From contig NZ_AAWL01000003.1 in the NCBI RefSeq assembly GCF_000169155.1, positions 172,964 through 236,963 on the forward strand: a stretch of DNA of 64,000 nucleotides, given 5' to 3'. Both the position numbers and the translations under genes were made by a program. Positions 35,931 through 43,857 of this stretch are shown here, one piece after another; within the stretch, counting starts at the first letter, position 1; every line of letters begins with the position of its first letter. Source of the DNA: Thermosinus carboxydivorans Nor1. GTDB taxonomy: Bacteria > Bacillota > Negativicutes > Sporomusales > Thermosinaceae. The notes below the pieces were generated by a model, which saw only the letters and a program-made list of their open reading frames with translations, ran no database searches and was not told the DNA's origin.

Positions 35931-37355
35931 GTGCGGCTGGAAAAAGACTTTTTAGGCGAGGTAGCGTTGGCTGACCATGATTACTATGGCGTTCAAACTT
36001 TACGGGCGGTACGCAATTTTCCGATTACCGGCCAGCGGCTGGAAGCGGATTTTATTATTTCCCTAGCGATAGTTAAGCGGGCTGCGGCGGTGGCCAATAT
36101 GAGCACCGGGCGTCTCGACAGCCGGATAGGTAAAGCTATTATTAGTGCTTGTGACGAAATAATTGCCGGTAAATGGCATGACCAGTTTGTTGTTGACTGT
36201 ATTCAGGGCGGCGCCGGAACGTCGATGAATATGAACGCCAATGAGGTGATCGCTAACCGGGCCTTGGAACTGCTAGGCAACCGCAAGGGTAATTATTCGT
36301 TGGTTTCCCCGAATAATCATGTAAACATGGCCCAGTCGACCAATGATGTTGTTCCCACGGCGATACGCATTACCGCCCTAAAAAAAGCCAGGCTGCTGGT
36401 GCAGGAAATGACCAGACTGGCAGAAAGCATGGAAAACAAGGCTAAAGAGTTTGAGGATGTGGTGAAAATCGGCCGCACGCATCTGCAAGATGCTGTACCG
36501 ATTACGTTGGGACAAGAATTTCAGGCCTATGCCGACGTGGTCAAGCGCTCGGCCGGCCGCATTGAACGCGCCGCGCAGCGGCTGCGCACCGTCAATATGG
36601 GCGCAACGGCAGTCGGAACCGGGCTGAATGCCGAGTTGGAATATATTGAGCGGGTGGTAGCTGAAATTAGCCGGTTAACCGGTGAAAAATTTGTTTCGGC
36701 CGCTAATCTGGTAGATGCTACCCAGAATACGGACGACTTGGCGGAAATGTCAGCCATGCTGAAAATCGCGGCGCTGGCCTTGTCAAAAATCGCTAACGAT
36801 TTACGGCTTATGGCCTCTGGGCCCAAATGCGGGCTTTATGAAATCCAACTGCCGGCGCAGCAGCCAGGATCGTCAATAATGCCGGGAAAAGTAAACCCGG
36901 TTATGCCGGAAGTGGTTAACCAGGTCGCCTTCCAGGTAATCGGCAATGACCATGTTATTGGCCTGGCAGTCGAGGCCGGGCAGTTTGAGCTTAATGTAAT
37001 GGGGCCGGTGATTGCGTACAATTTGTTTAATTCCTTTAATATTTTCACTAATGTAATAAAAGTTTTTAATGAAAAATGCATCGTCGGCATTATCGCCAAC
37101 AAAGAACGCTGTCAGGATATGGTAAATAACAGCATCGGTATCGTTACGGCCTTGTTGCCGCATCTCGGCTATGAGCAGGCGTCACTGATCGCCAAGGAAG
37201 CTATAAGTACGGGAAAATCAGTAAAACAGCTTATTCTTGCCAAAAAACTGATGAGTGCGGAACAGCTTGAGGCAATATTAGTGCCCGCGGAAATGACCAG
37301 ACCGGGAATTGCCGGCAAGAGGTTTCTTGCAGCGCGCGAGCGGACCGTAAGTTAA
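35931..37355 (+). CDS. aspA: Aspartate ammonia-lyase
   Basis: Aspartase reversibly converts aspartate to fumarate and ammonia. The 474-residue product shows the fumarase/aspartase superfamily fold with GAGTSMNMNANEVIANRALE, STNDVVPTAIR, GRTHLQDAVP and the catalytic signature GSSIMPGKVNPVMPEV. Aspartase rather than fumarase is favoured by GRTHLQDAVPITLGQEF and overall resemblance. GTG 35931 is preferred over GTG 35901 because GAGGTG lies 6 nt upstream. It stands as a single gene behind its own palindromic promoter region. Confidence 0.94.
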   Translation: MRLEKDFLGEVALADHDYYGVQTLRAVRNFPITGQRLEADFIISLAIVKRAAAVANMSTGRLDSRIGKAIISACDEIIAGKWHDQFVVDCIQGGAGTSMNMNANEVIANRALELLGNRKGNYSLVSPNNHVNMAQSTNDVVPTAIRITALKKARLLVQEMTRLAESMENKAKEFEDVVKIGRTHLQDAVPITLGQEFQAYADVVKRSAGRIERAAQRLRTVNMGATAVGTGLNAELEYIERVVAEISRLTGEKFVSAANLVDATQNTDDLAEMSAMLKIAALALSKIANDLRLMASGPKCGLYEIQLPAQQPGSSIMPGKVNPVMPEVVNQVAFQVIGNDHVIGLAVEAGQFELNVMGPVIAYNLFNSFNIFTNVIKVFNEKCIVGIIANKERCQDMVNNSIGIVTALLPHLGYEQASLIAKEAISTGKSVKQLILAKKLMSAEQLEAILVPAEMTRPGIAGKRFLAARERTVS

Positions 37356-37485
37356 ACTGTTTTGCGCTAACCCACCACCTGACGTTCGGCAAAGGGAGTG
37401 CCAAACGGCGTGCGGCGACATACATTATAATACTAAGGATTTGCAGACGGCGGCGTCAGAATTTGGCGTGTGGTGGTGATTTCAA

Positions 37486-38865
37486 ATGCGTTGTCCGAAT
37501 ATCGGCCTTTATCTACGGAACGTGGTTGCCGGGGTGGACGTCAAGGTACCCTTGGCTGACGGCCAATATGTGACAGCAATTAATTTCGACAATGCAGCGA
37601 CGACTCCGCCCTTCCGCGCGGTGATGACCGAGATCATGAATTACGCGCCTTGGTATGGGTCTGTTCACCGGGGAAAAGGCTACAAGTCGGTTTTGACTTC
37701 TAAGCTCTATGAAGCGGCGCGGGAGGTTGTCCGGCGGTTTGTCAACGCCTCTGGCCATGACGTGGTCATCTTTACCAAAAATACAACCGAGTCAATCAAC
37801 ATACTGGCCCATGTTTTGGCCGCGGCCGGCTGTGACCAGGTCGTGCTTTCCACCCAGATGGAGCATTTGGCCAATGATTTGCCATGGCGGGAGCGGTTTA
37901 CGACCGATTATGTCGCTATCGACGAATATGGCCGACTGTCACTGCCGGATTTGGAGGCCAAACTGCTTAAGTATCAGGGCAGGGTTAAACTGGTTGCCGT
38001 TACCGGCGCTTCCAATGTTACGGGGTATATTAACCCTATTTATGAGATTGCCCGCCTGGCACACAAGTATGGCGCCAAAATTTTCGTCGATGGCGCGCAA
38101 CTTGTTTCCCATGTTCCGGTGGATATGAAGCCGGTTAACTCGCTGGAACATATTGATTATCTGGCCTTTTCCGGCCATAAGATGTATGCCCCCTTCGGCG
38201 CCGGTGCCCTCATTGGCCCGCGGGACGCCTTTGAAAATGCCGCACCGGTCTACAAAGGCGGCGGGGCAGTCGGGCTGGTTTCCTCTCAGTCTGTACAATG
38301 GGATGAACCGCCAGCCCGCTTTGAAGCCGGCACCCCGAATATGATGGGGGTGCTGGCACTGGCGACGGCGATTAAGACGCTTCTGAGCCTGGATATGAAG
38401 GCAATTGCCGGCTACGAACGAAAATTGATCGAATATGCCATAGAAGGTTTGGCCACAGTGCCGGGGCTGACGCTGTATAGTCGCCGGGATAAAAGCGAAG
38501 ACCGGGTGAGTTTGATTTCCTTCACGCTTGAAGGGTTGCACCACAGTGTAGTCGCCGACATTCTCGCCCAGGAAGCGGGGATTGCGTCCCGCAGCGGCCT
38601 CTTCTGCGCTCACCCCTATGTGGAAAAGCTCTTGAATCTAAGCGACGAGGCGGTGGCTTATTATCAGACTCATGACGATGTTCTTGTTCCCGGTTTGGTG
38701 CGGGTGAGTTTCGGCTTGTACAACGATTGCCGCGAAGTGGATGTGCTCATTGACTGTTTGCAGCGAATTGCCAAGAAGCGGGACTACTATAAAACAAAAT
38801 ATCAGCAGGATGGCCGCGGCAAACGCTGTGCGGCCGCATGCCTTAACCGGTACTTATACTGCTAA
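37486..38865 (+). CDS. Class V aminotransferase-fold, cysteine-desulfurase-like PLP enzyme
   Basis: The 459-residue protein has FDNAATTPPFRAV near the start, the pyridoxal-phosphate lysine in AFSGHKMYAPFGAGAL, the aspartate in FVDGAQLVSH, and a SufS-like active-site cysteine region RSGLFCAHPYVEKLL. It may therefore desulfurate cysteine or selenocysteine. No sufU, iscU or other cluster-assembly gene lies beside it, and the C-terminal 40 residues are basic and cysteine-containing beyond the family core. The ATG at 37486 follows GGTGGTGAT. The physiological partner is unknown, so a specific SufS name is not justified. Confidence 0.85.
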   Translation: MRCPNIGLYLRNVVAGVDVKVPLADGQYVTAINFDNAATTPPFRAVMTEIMNYAPWYGSVHRGKGYKSVLTSKLYEAAREVVRRFVNASGHDVVIFTKNTTESINILAHVLAAAGCDQVVLSTQMEHLANDLPWRERFTTDYVAIDEYGRLSLPDLEAKLLKYQGRVKLVAVTGASNVTGYINPIYEIARLAHKYGAKIFVDGAQLVSHVPVDMKPVNSLEHIDYLAFSGHKMYAPFGAGALIGPRDAFENAAPVYKGGGAVGLVSSQSVQWDEPPARFEAGTPNMMGVLALATAIKTLLSLDMKAIAGYERKLIEYAIEGLATVPGLTLYSRRDKSEDRVSLISFTLEGLHHSVVADILAQEAGIASRSGLFCAHPYVEKLLNLSDEAVAYYQTHDDVLVPGLVRVSFGLYNDCREVDVLIDCLQRIAKKRDYYKTKYQQDGRGKRCAAACLNRYLYC

Positions 38866-38872
38866 TTTTTTA

Positions 38873-38906
38873 CCCCCTCCTGTAGTCGGGAGGGGGCATT
38901 GTTTTT
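38873..38906 (+). terminator. Terminator after the class V aminotransferase gene
   Basis: CCCCCTCC (38873-38880) pairs with GGAGGGGG (38889-38896), followed by CATTGTTTTT. It lies between convergent genes. Confidence 0.75.
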
Positions 38907-39807
38907 AGCGGCACTGCTGGCCTTGGGTATACGCAAAATTGCGCAGGAGTATTTTCTTTCCTCGCCAGCTGAAGGCGCGGTCACCGTAGCGACGGGTAAA
39001 TTCTTTATTGGATAGGGCGGCGACTTCATTTTCGTCTAGCCACGGGAGAAGTTGGTCTTTGAATTCGGCAAGGGGCGTTAGGTTGACGCCCTGGTTATGG
39101 GGGCAAACATCTTGGCAGACGTCGCAGCCGAAGACAAGGCTGGTCTTTCGAATAATGCTGATTTCGGCCGGGGATAATTCGCCCTTTTTCTGCGTCAAAT
39201 AAGAGCGGCAGCCTCGCGGGTCGATGGCAAAATTGCCGAGAATGATTTGGCCGGGGCACATCCTCACGCATTGACCGCATTGGATGCAGGTACGATTTAG
39301 CGGCTGGTCTGGGGCAAAGGGATAGTTGGTGAGAAGATAGCCGATAAACACATAGGAGCCATATTTTTCAGTAATAATGTGGCTATTGATGCCATAGAAG
39401 CCCAGACCGGCCAGATAAGCCAAATAGCGGTCTACCAGCGGTCCGGTATCCACAAACGGCTGATAGGCGAAGTCCAGAATGTTCGCCTGCAGGTAGTGGC
39501 CGATCTCGTCCAGCTTGCGGCGGATGATATGGTGATAGTCAAGTCCGTGGGTGTATTTGGCGAGATTGGTTGGCCTTTGTTCGCCGGTGTAATAGGGGAA
39601 CAGGCAGACAATCACGGACTGGACATCAGGCATGGTGTGACGGGGGTCAATGCGTTTGGCGATGTCGGGCTCGTCAAACGCGGTGCTCTGGCCTTTGGCC
39701 ATGCGGTCATAAAGTATCGCCGCGAGTTCGTGATATGGGCCAGGGGGGGCGATGCCGACGAGGTCTAGTCCTAGCGAACGGCAAAACTGCTTAAGCTTTT
39801 CCTTCAT
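38905..39807 (-). CDS. queG: Epoxyqueuosine reductase QueG
   Basis: QueG reduces epoxyqueuosine to queuosine in tRNA using cobalamin and two [4Fe-4S] clusters. The 300-residue product has DUF1730-type N-terminal sequence (DLVGIAPPGPYHEL), then clusters CIQCGQCVRMCPGQ and CDVCQDVCPHNQG, which match the tandem ferredoxin signature of QueG. It lacks the HEAT-repeat tail found in longer versions. The ATG at 39807 follows GAAAGGGGGACG. The window also contains queF with a preQ1 riboswitch at 57.6 kb, so the cell makes queuosine de novo. Confidence 0.92.
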   Translation of the reverse strand: MKEKLKQFCRSLGLDLVGIAPPGPYHELAAILYDRMAKGQSTAFDEPDIAKRIDPRHTMPDVQSVIVCLFPYYTGEQRPTNLAKYTHGLDYHHIIRRKLDEIGHYLQANILDFAYQPFVDTGPLVDRYLAYLAGLGFYGINSHIITEKYGSYVFIGYLLTNYPFAPDQPLNRTCIQCGQCVRMCPGQIILGNFAIDPRGCRSYLTQKKGELSPAEISIIRKTSLVFGCDVCQDVCPHNQGVNLTPLAEFKDQLLPWLDENEVAALSNKEFTRRYGDRAFSWRGKKILLRNFAYTQGQQCR

Positions 39808-39849
39808 GGCATTCGTCCCCCTTTCGTTGCTGCGACTAAAAACTCGCCA

Positions 39850-39890
39850 AGATAATCATGCCAATACATTTGGCACCACAAATAATGAAA
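39850..39890. repeat. Palindromic repeat, module A copy upstream of queG
   Basis: AGATAATCATGCCAATA followed by CATTTGGCACCACAAATAATG matches the 4035-4070 segment closely. It is directly followed by a module B element at 39900. Confidence 0.75.
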
Positions 39891-39899
39891 AATATTTTT

Positions 39900-39981
39900 A
39901 ACCACGGAGAACACGCCAGGCGCGATATTCATCGCGCTAAAGATATTAAAGAAAAAATATTCCTCCGTGTCCTCTGTGGTT
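39900..39981. repeat. Palindromic repeat, module B (AACCAC...GTGGTT), copy 1
   Basis: The 16-nt ends AACCACGGAGAACACG and CGTGTCCTCTGTGGTT are inverted repeats with two mismatches. The interior holds GCGCGAT/ATCGCGC. A diverged copy lies at 55798-55869. No coding capacity is present, and no transposase is near. Confidence 0.8.
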
Positions 39982-40021
39982 CCTAATATTCTGGCTTAAA
40001 ATAGCCGATTTTCAGGGTGGG

Positions 40022-40762
40022 TTATAAGTAGCCCTGATTGCCTTTAATCTCCTGCCAGATGCGGTGTTTGTCCGGCAGGGGAATAAGGTTGTTGGCCAGG
40101 ATTTTATCATAGAGATGCTTCGTAATGATACTGCCGTCATCAAGGATGCTGAGGGCTTCCACTAAGTCCTGCAGGGCGTCAAGGTCAATCGTTGGCGTGG
40201 TTTCGGCCAATTCCACGCACCTTTGCGCGCAGCCGAGAACGGCCAGTGGCGCTTTTTCGTCGTCGAGCAAAAGATAAAAGGCGTAGGCTTTGGCTGCCCA
40301 GTCGTCAAAGGTTAGGGGGGCGGTTTCGGTCGCCCGCCGGATCCACTGGGCCGCTCTGACCTGGTGGCGCCGGTCGGCGGCGTATTCAAAATACATATCG
40401 GCGATCCGGACACACAGATTTGGGGTAAGCGGTCCGGCCAGCACTCTCTTTGTCACTTCTTGTTCCAAAACGTGGTCAGCGATGGTCAAGGCACAAAAGA
40501 ATAGATCTTGGATATAAAGGGGCGGCAGGGGCTCGCTTTTGGCCAAAAGCAGGCGGGCGATGTCGCCGGCCAGTTCTGGCCGAAATTCGATGGCCACGAC
40601 CAAAAAGTCAGCCAAATCGCGCATTTCGGCGTCCGGCCGCTGATGGAGGCCGGCCTGTGCGTACCAATAACAGGCTTTCTCCCGCTCCTGCCGCTCAAAG
40701 CATTTACGCGCCTCGGTAATAAGGCGATAGTACTGGTCGTCTTTTTTTCGGTATCCGTTCAC
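40022..40762 (-). CDS. TPR-like helical repeat protein
   Basis: The 246-residue product is almost entirely helical, with pairs of helices resembling tetratricopeptide or Sel1 units (ITEARKCFERQEREKACYWYAQAG; AAQWIRRATETAPLTFDDWAAKAY). It has no signal peptide or membrane segment. Such repeats bind other proteins; no partner can be named. The ATG at 40762 has a weak GTTAACG context upstream. It is divergent from the M20 amidohydrolase gene and separated from queG by two repeat modules. I do not recognise the family. Confidence 0.72.
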   Translation of the reverse strand: MNGYRKKDDQYYRLITEARKCFERQEREKACYWYAQAGLHQRPDAEMRDLADFLVVAIEFRPELAGDIARLLLAKSEPLPPLYIQDLFFCALTIADHVLEQEVTKRVLAGPLTPNLCVRIADMYFEYAADRRHQVRAAQWIRRATETAPLTFDDWAAKAYAFYLLLDDEKAPLAVLGCAQRCVELAETTPTIDLDALQDLVEALSILDDGSIITKHLYDKILANNLIPLPDKHRIWQEIKGNQGYL

Positions 40763-40878
40763 GTTAACCTCCGCAATCTGCTAGAGCCAGGTTGTTGCCA
40801 ATCTTAAATATATACTAGCACTGCCGGCAGGAATATACAACTACGGGCGCTTTTCAGGAAGGAACTGCGGCTTTGGCA

Positions 40879-40912
40879 GAGAATGGTATGTACAAGAGAA
40901 TGGTATACACAA
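40879..40912 (+). promoter_or_regulatory. Two adjoining 17-bp direct repeats upstream of the M20 gene
   Basis: GAGAATGGTATGTACAA (40879-40895) is followed at once by GAGAATGGTATACACAA (40896-40912), with two mismatches. They end 33 nt before the amidohydrolase start, so they may be tandem operator sites. The site type is not recognised. Confidence 0.55.
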
Positions 40913-40945
40913 TAAAAGTAGTTTATGCATGAAAGGGTGATTGAT

Positions 40946-42118
40946 ATGGAACAAAAAATACATGCGCTGGTTAAAGAAAACCATGAATATATTGTCGGGT
41001 TGCGGCGCCATTTTCACGCCCATCCCGAAATTGGCGGTCAGGAGTTTGCGACCCAGCAAAAAGTCATGGCTGAACTAAAGGCAATGGGGCTTGAGCCCCG
41101 GCCGGCAGCGGGCACTGGCGTTATTGCCGAAATTAAAGGCGGCAAACCAGGTAAGACGGTGGCCATCCGCGCCGACATGGACGCCTTGCCTATTCAGGAC
41201 GAAGTTGAGCAGCCGTACCGATCGCAAATACCCGGTGTTTGCCATGCCTGCGGCCATGACGGTCATACGGCCATGCTGCTAGGCGTTGCCAAGGTGTTTA
41301 CCAGGCTGCAAGCAGAACTGCCGGGCAATGTCCGTTTGCTGTTTCAGCCGAGTGAAGAACGGTTCCCCGGCGGGGCGTTGGCTATGATTAAAGACGGCGC
41401 CATGGCAGGCGTGGATGCCGTCATTGGCGCCCATCTTTGGCAACCGCTCGACGTCGGCACATTGGGCATTACCTATGGCCCGATGATGGCGTCGCCTGAC
41501 GAGTTTTCCATTACCATCAAAGGCCGAGGCGGCCATGGTTCGATGCCCCATGAGACGATCGATCCGCTGTATGTGGGCGCGCAAATTGTTCTTGCGCTCA
41601 AGACCATTACGGGCAACGACATTAATGCCAACGAACTAGCAGTATTGTCTATTGGCGTCTTTAAGAGCGGCGACGCCTTCAATATCATTCCCGACACGGC
41701 GTTGCTAAAGGGGACGGTGCGTACTTTTGCGTCCCATGTGCGGGAAAAAGTTTTCAGCCGCATTGAGCAGGTTTGCCAAGGCATTTGTGCGGCGGCGGGC
41801 GCTAGCTTCACACTGGAAAAATATTTCGGCTACCCACCGGTTGTCAACGACCCCGCGGTGGCAAAAGTCGTTGCCACCGTCGGCCGGGAAGTGTTGGGCG
41901 GCGATAAAGTGATTGAGCTAAGCCCAGCAATGGTGGGCGAAGACTTCTCCTATTACCAAGAGCAAGCGCCGGGGTGCTTTATGTTCGTCGGTGTTGGCAA
42001 CAAAGAAAAGGGGATTGTCTATCCCCATCATCACCCCAAATTCGATATTGATGAACGCAGCCTGGGGTACGGGGTAGAGATTATGGTCCGTACGGCCCTC
42101 CGGCTGGTGGAGGCCTAA
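40946..42118 (+). CDS. M20 family amidohydrolase (amino-acid N-acyl hydrolase type)
   Basis: The 390-residue enzyme is a di-metal M20D hydrolase. Motifs are RRHFHAHPEIGGQEF, AIRADMDALPI, the metal site CHACGHDGHTAML, the catalytic PSEERFPGGAL and AMVGEDFSYYQ. Members hydrolyse N-acyl amino acids, hippurate-like amides or indole-acetyl conjugates in the cytoplasm. The ATG at 40946 is chosen because AAAGGGTG lies 8 nt before it. It is followed after 4 nt by a DUF3870 gene and then by an amino-acid dehydrogenase-like gene, suggesting a small amino-acid catabolic unit. The substrate is unknown. Confidence 0.92.
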   Translation: MEQKIHALVKENHEYIVGLRRHFHAHPEIGGQEFATQQKVMAELKAMGLEPRPAAGTGVIAEIKGGKPGKTVAIRADMDALPIQDEVEQPYRSQIPGVCHACGHDGHTAMLLGVAKVFTRLQAELPGNVRLLFQPSEERFPGGALAMIKDGAMAGVDAVIGAHLWQPLDVGTLGITYGPMMASPDEFSITIKGRGGHGSMPHETIDPLYVGAQIVLALKTITGNDINANELAVLSIGVFKSGDAFNIIPDTALLKGTVRTFASHVREKVFSRIEQVCQGICAAAGASFTLEKYFGYPPVVNDPAVAKVVATVGREVLGGDKVIELSPAMVGEDFSYYQEQAPGCFMFVGVGNKEKGIVYPHHHPKFDIDERSLGYGVEIMVRTALRLVEA

Positions 42119-42122
42119 CACG

Positions 42123-42467
42123 ATGTCTGGATATGGGTCAAGTACCGTCTTCGTTACCGGGGTAGCCAAACCGGGCAAAGACGACCCGATTGCCAGCATC
42201 TATCAGGTGTTTTTTGTAAGCATGGTCGTAGATGCCCGGACCGACCAGATCGTCGATGCAGCCTGCAATACCGCCAGTCCGATGACCGAAGGCTTTATCC
42301 GTTCACTGCTCATCGGCCACAACTTGGCTGCGGGAGTGGGCGAAATGACCGATGCCATTCGCCGTCGCTTTTTCGGCCTGGTGCAGAAAGCGCTCATTGT
42401 TGCCCTAAAGGATGCTCATAATAAATATATGATGGTGAAAAAACAGCAGTTGCATCTTGGTGGTTGA
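42123..42467 (+). CDS. DUF3870 domain protein
   Basis: The 114-residue protein consists of one small alpha/beta domain (FVTGVAKPGKDDPIASIYQVFFV; VVDACNT-like AACNTASPMTEGFI). This is the profile of the DUF3870 family, whose members occur beside amidohydrolases and amino-acid catabolic genes in Firmicutes. No catalytic function is known. It begins 4 nt after the amidohydrolase stop and is certainly cotranscribed with it. The ATG at 42123 has the preceding GTGGAGG as ribosome site. Confidence 0.8.
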   Translation: MSGYGSSTVFVTGVAKPGKDDPIASIYQVFFVSMVVDARTDQIVDAACNTASPMTEGFIRSLLIGHNLAAGVGEMTDAIRRRFFGLVQKALIVALKDAHNKYMMVKKQQLHLGG

Positions 42468-42519
42468 ATTTTCCGGCAGTTATGTTATAATGAAAGTAAT
42501 AAAATAGTAATAAAATATT

Positions 42520-42621
42520 GTCTTATTTATTGGTGCATGAACGTCCTTCGTGCCACTGAGATAAGTAAGACCAAGGAACTTGCGAGGCAGGCGCATCTGT
42601 TCTTTGGTCTTTTTATTTTTT
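42520..42621 (+). promoter_or_regulatory. Structured leader with terminator ahead of the Ord-like gene
   Basis: TCTTATTTAT (about 42524-42533) can pair with ATAAGTAAGA (42561-42570), enclosing a GGTGC/GTGCC hairpin with loop AACGTCC. The bases AAGACCAAGGAAC (from 42567) pair with GTTCTTTGGTCTT, followed by TTTTATTTTTT (terminator). The two stems overlap, so they are probably alternatives, as in a riboswitch or attenuator. A TATAAT at 42484-42489 may be the -10 box. I do not recognise the aptamer class. Confidence 0.6.
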
Positions 42622-42651
42622 CATTACCCTGAACCAAAGGAGAGAGGAGAA

Positions 42652-43647
42652 ATGGCGGAAAAACTGAGAATCGCGCAGATGGGGCTAGGTCCGATTGGTA
42701 ACAAGGTGACGCAGTATTTGGCAGAGCGACCTAGCCTTGAAATTGTCGGGGCTATTGACACCGACCCGGCCAAGGTGGGACAAGACGTCGGCGTATTGGC
42801 CGGTCTGGCGCCGCTTGGCGTCACCGTAACGGCTGATATCGATGCGGTGCTGGGGGGCGGCAGGGCCGATGTTGTCGTGCTGACGACTGCGTCCAGCCTG
42901 GCGAAAGTTCACGATCAGCTTCTCCGGATCTTGCCTTACGGCGTGAGTGTTGTTTCTTCCTGCGAGGAACTTAGTTATCCCTGGCAAACCCAGCCTGAAC
43001 TGGCGGCCAGCATTGACCGGGCCGCTAAAAAGAGCAATGCGGCGGTACTCGCGACCGGCGTCAATCCCGGATTTCTCATGGATTTTTTGCCGGCGGCCAT
43101 GACCGGCGTATGCCGCAAGGTGCGCAAGGTAACGGTCGAGCGCATTCAGGACGCCACGTTCCGGCGCATTCCGTTCCAAAAGAAAATCGGCGCCGGGCTT
43201 ACGGTAGAAGAGTTTTATAAGAAGGTGGAGGAAGGCACCCTGCGGCATGTGGGCCTAACCGAGTCGATGCACTTGATTGCTGCCCGTTTAGGCTGGCAGC
43301 TTGATAAAACCGAAGATATTATCACGCCCATTATCGCCGAGCGGCGGGTAACAACCGACAGTATGGTCATTGAGCCCGGCAATGTTCTCGGCGTGCAGCA
43401 GTTAGGCCGCGGCGTCATGGGCGGGGAAGAGGTCATTTCCCTTATCTTCCGCGCCGCGATCGGTGAGCCCGGTGCGCGCGACCGTATTGTCATTGACGGC
43501 GAGCCGGCGATTGATAGTTGCATCAATGGCGGCGTTAATGGCGACGTAGCCACCTGCGCCATTCTTGTCAACGCCATTCCGGTGGTCGCCAAAGCCCGGC
43601 CGGGCCTCAGAACAATGGCCGATATCGAGCCGATTACTTGCTGGTAA
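42652..43647 (+). CDS. 2,4-diaminopentanoate dehydrogenase-like oxidoreductase
   Basis: The 331-residue protein has an N-terminal NAD(P)-binding fold (IAQMGLGPIGNKVTQYL; VGAIDTDPAKVGQDVG) and a second domain with the family strings SCEELSYPWQTQPEL and ATGVNPGFLMDFLP, as in Ord (2,4-diaminopentanoate dehydrogenase of ornithine fermentation) and DapB-like proteins. These enzymes oxidise or reduce an amino group at a chain carbon. The ATG at 42652 has GGAGAGAGGAGAA just upstream; a longer reading runs back into the terminator stem. The other ornithine-degradation genes are not next to it, so its substrate may differ. Confidence 0.82.
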   Translation: MAEKLRIAQMGLGPIGNKVTQYLAERPSLEIVGAIDTDPAKVGQDVGVLAGLAPLGVTVTADIDAVLGGGRADVVVLTTASSLAKVHDQLLRILPYGVSVVSSCEELSYPWQTQPELAASIDRAAKKSNAAVLATGVNPGFLMDFLPAAMTGVCRKVRKVTVERIQDATFRRIPFQKKIGAGLTVEEFYKKVEEGTLRHVGLTESMHLIAARLGWQLDKTEDIITPIIAERRVTTDSMVIEPGNVLGVQQLGRGVMGGEEVISLIFRAAIGEPGARDRIVIDGEPAIDSCINGGVNGDVATCAILVNAIPVVAKARPGLRTMADIEPITCW

Positions 43648-43660
43648 GTATATAGCTTGT

Positions 43661-43706
43661 TAAAAATCCTTGCTTTTTGTATAGAGCAAGGATTTTTTTA
43701 TTTTTG
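43661..43706 (+). terminator. Terminator after the Ord-like gene
   Basis: AAAATCCTTGCT pairs with AGCAAGGATTTT around a 9-nt loop and is followed by TTTATTTTTG. Confidence 0.85.
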
Positions 43707-43822
43707 AAAAAAGAATTTGGAATTAAAAATTTTTAAAAATAGCAGCAGGAAAAAACAAAAAAATATCAAAATTATAATATCAGCATATCAATTTAGTTGG
43801 TTTATGGAATTTTACGAACGCC

Positions 43823-43839
43823 ATCCGATTATATCGGAT
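43823..43839. promoter_or_regulatory. Predicted IclR operator upstream of larC
   Basis: ATCCGATTATATCGGAT is a perfect 17-bp palindrome, ending 18 nt before the larC start. A near copy (TGTCCGATAATATAGGACA) lies before the ferredoxin gene at 45932. An IclR regulator gene lies between the two. TATAAT at 43773-43778 is a candidate -10 box. Confidence 0.6.
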
Positions 43840-43857
43840 TAACTTAGAGGTGAACAA

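Noticed and set aside
42520..42570. Guanidine-type (mini-ykkC) or lysine riboswitch before the Ord-like gene
   Set aside because: The loop is not the tandem ACGR pair, and the element is far too small for a lysine riboswitch.
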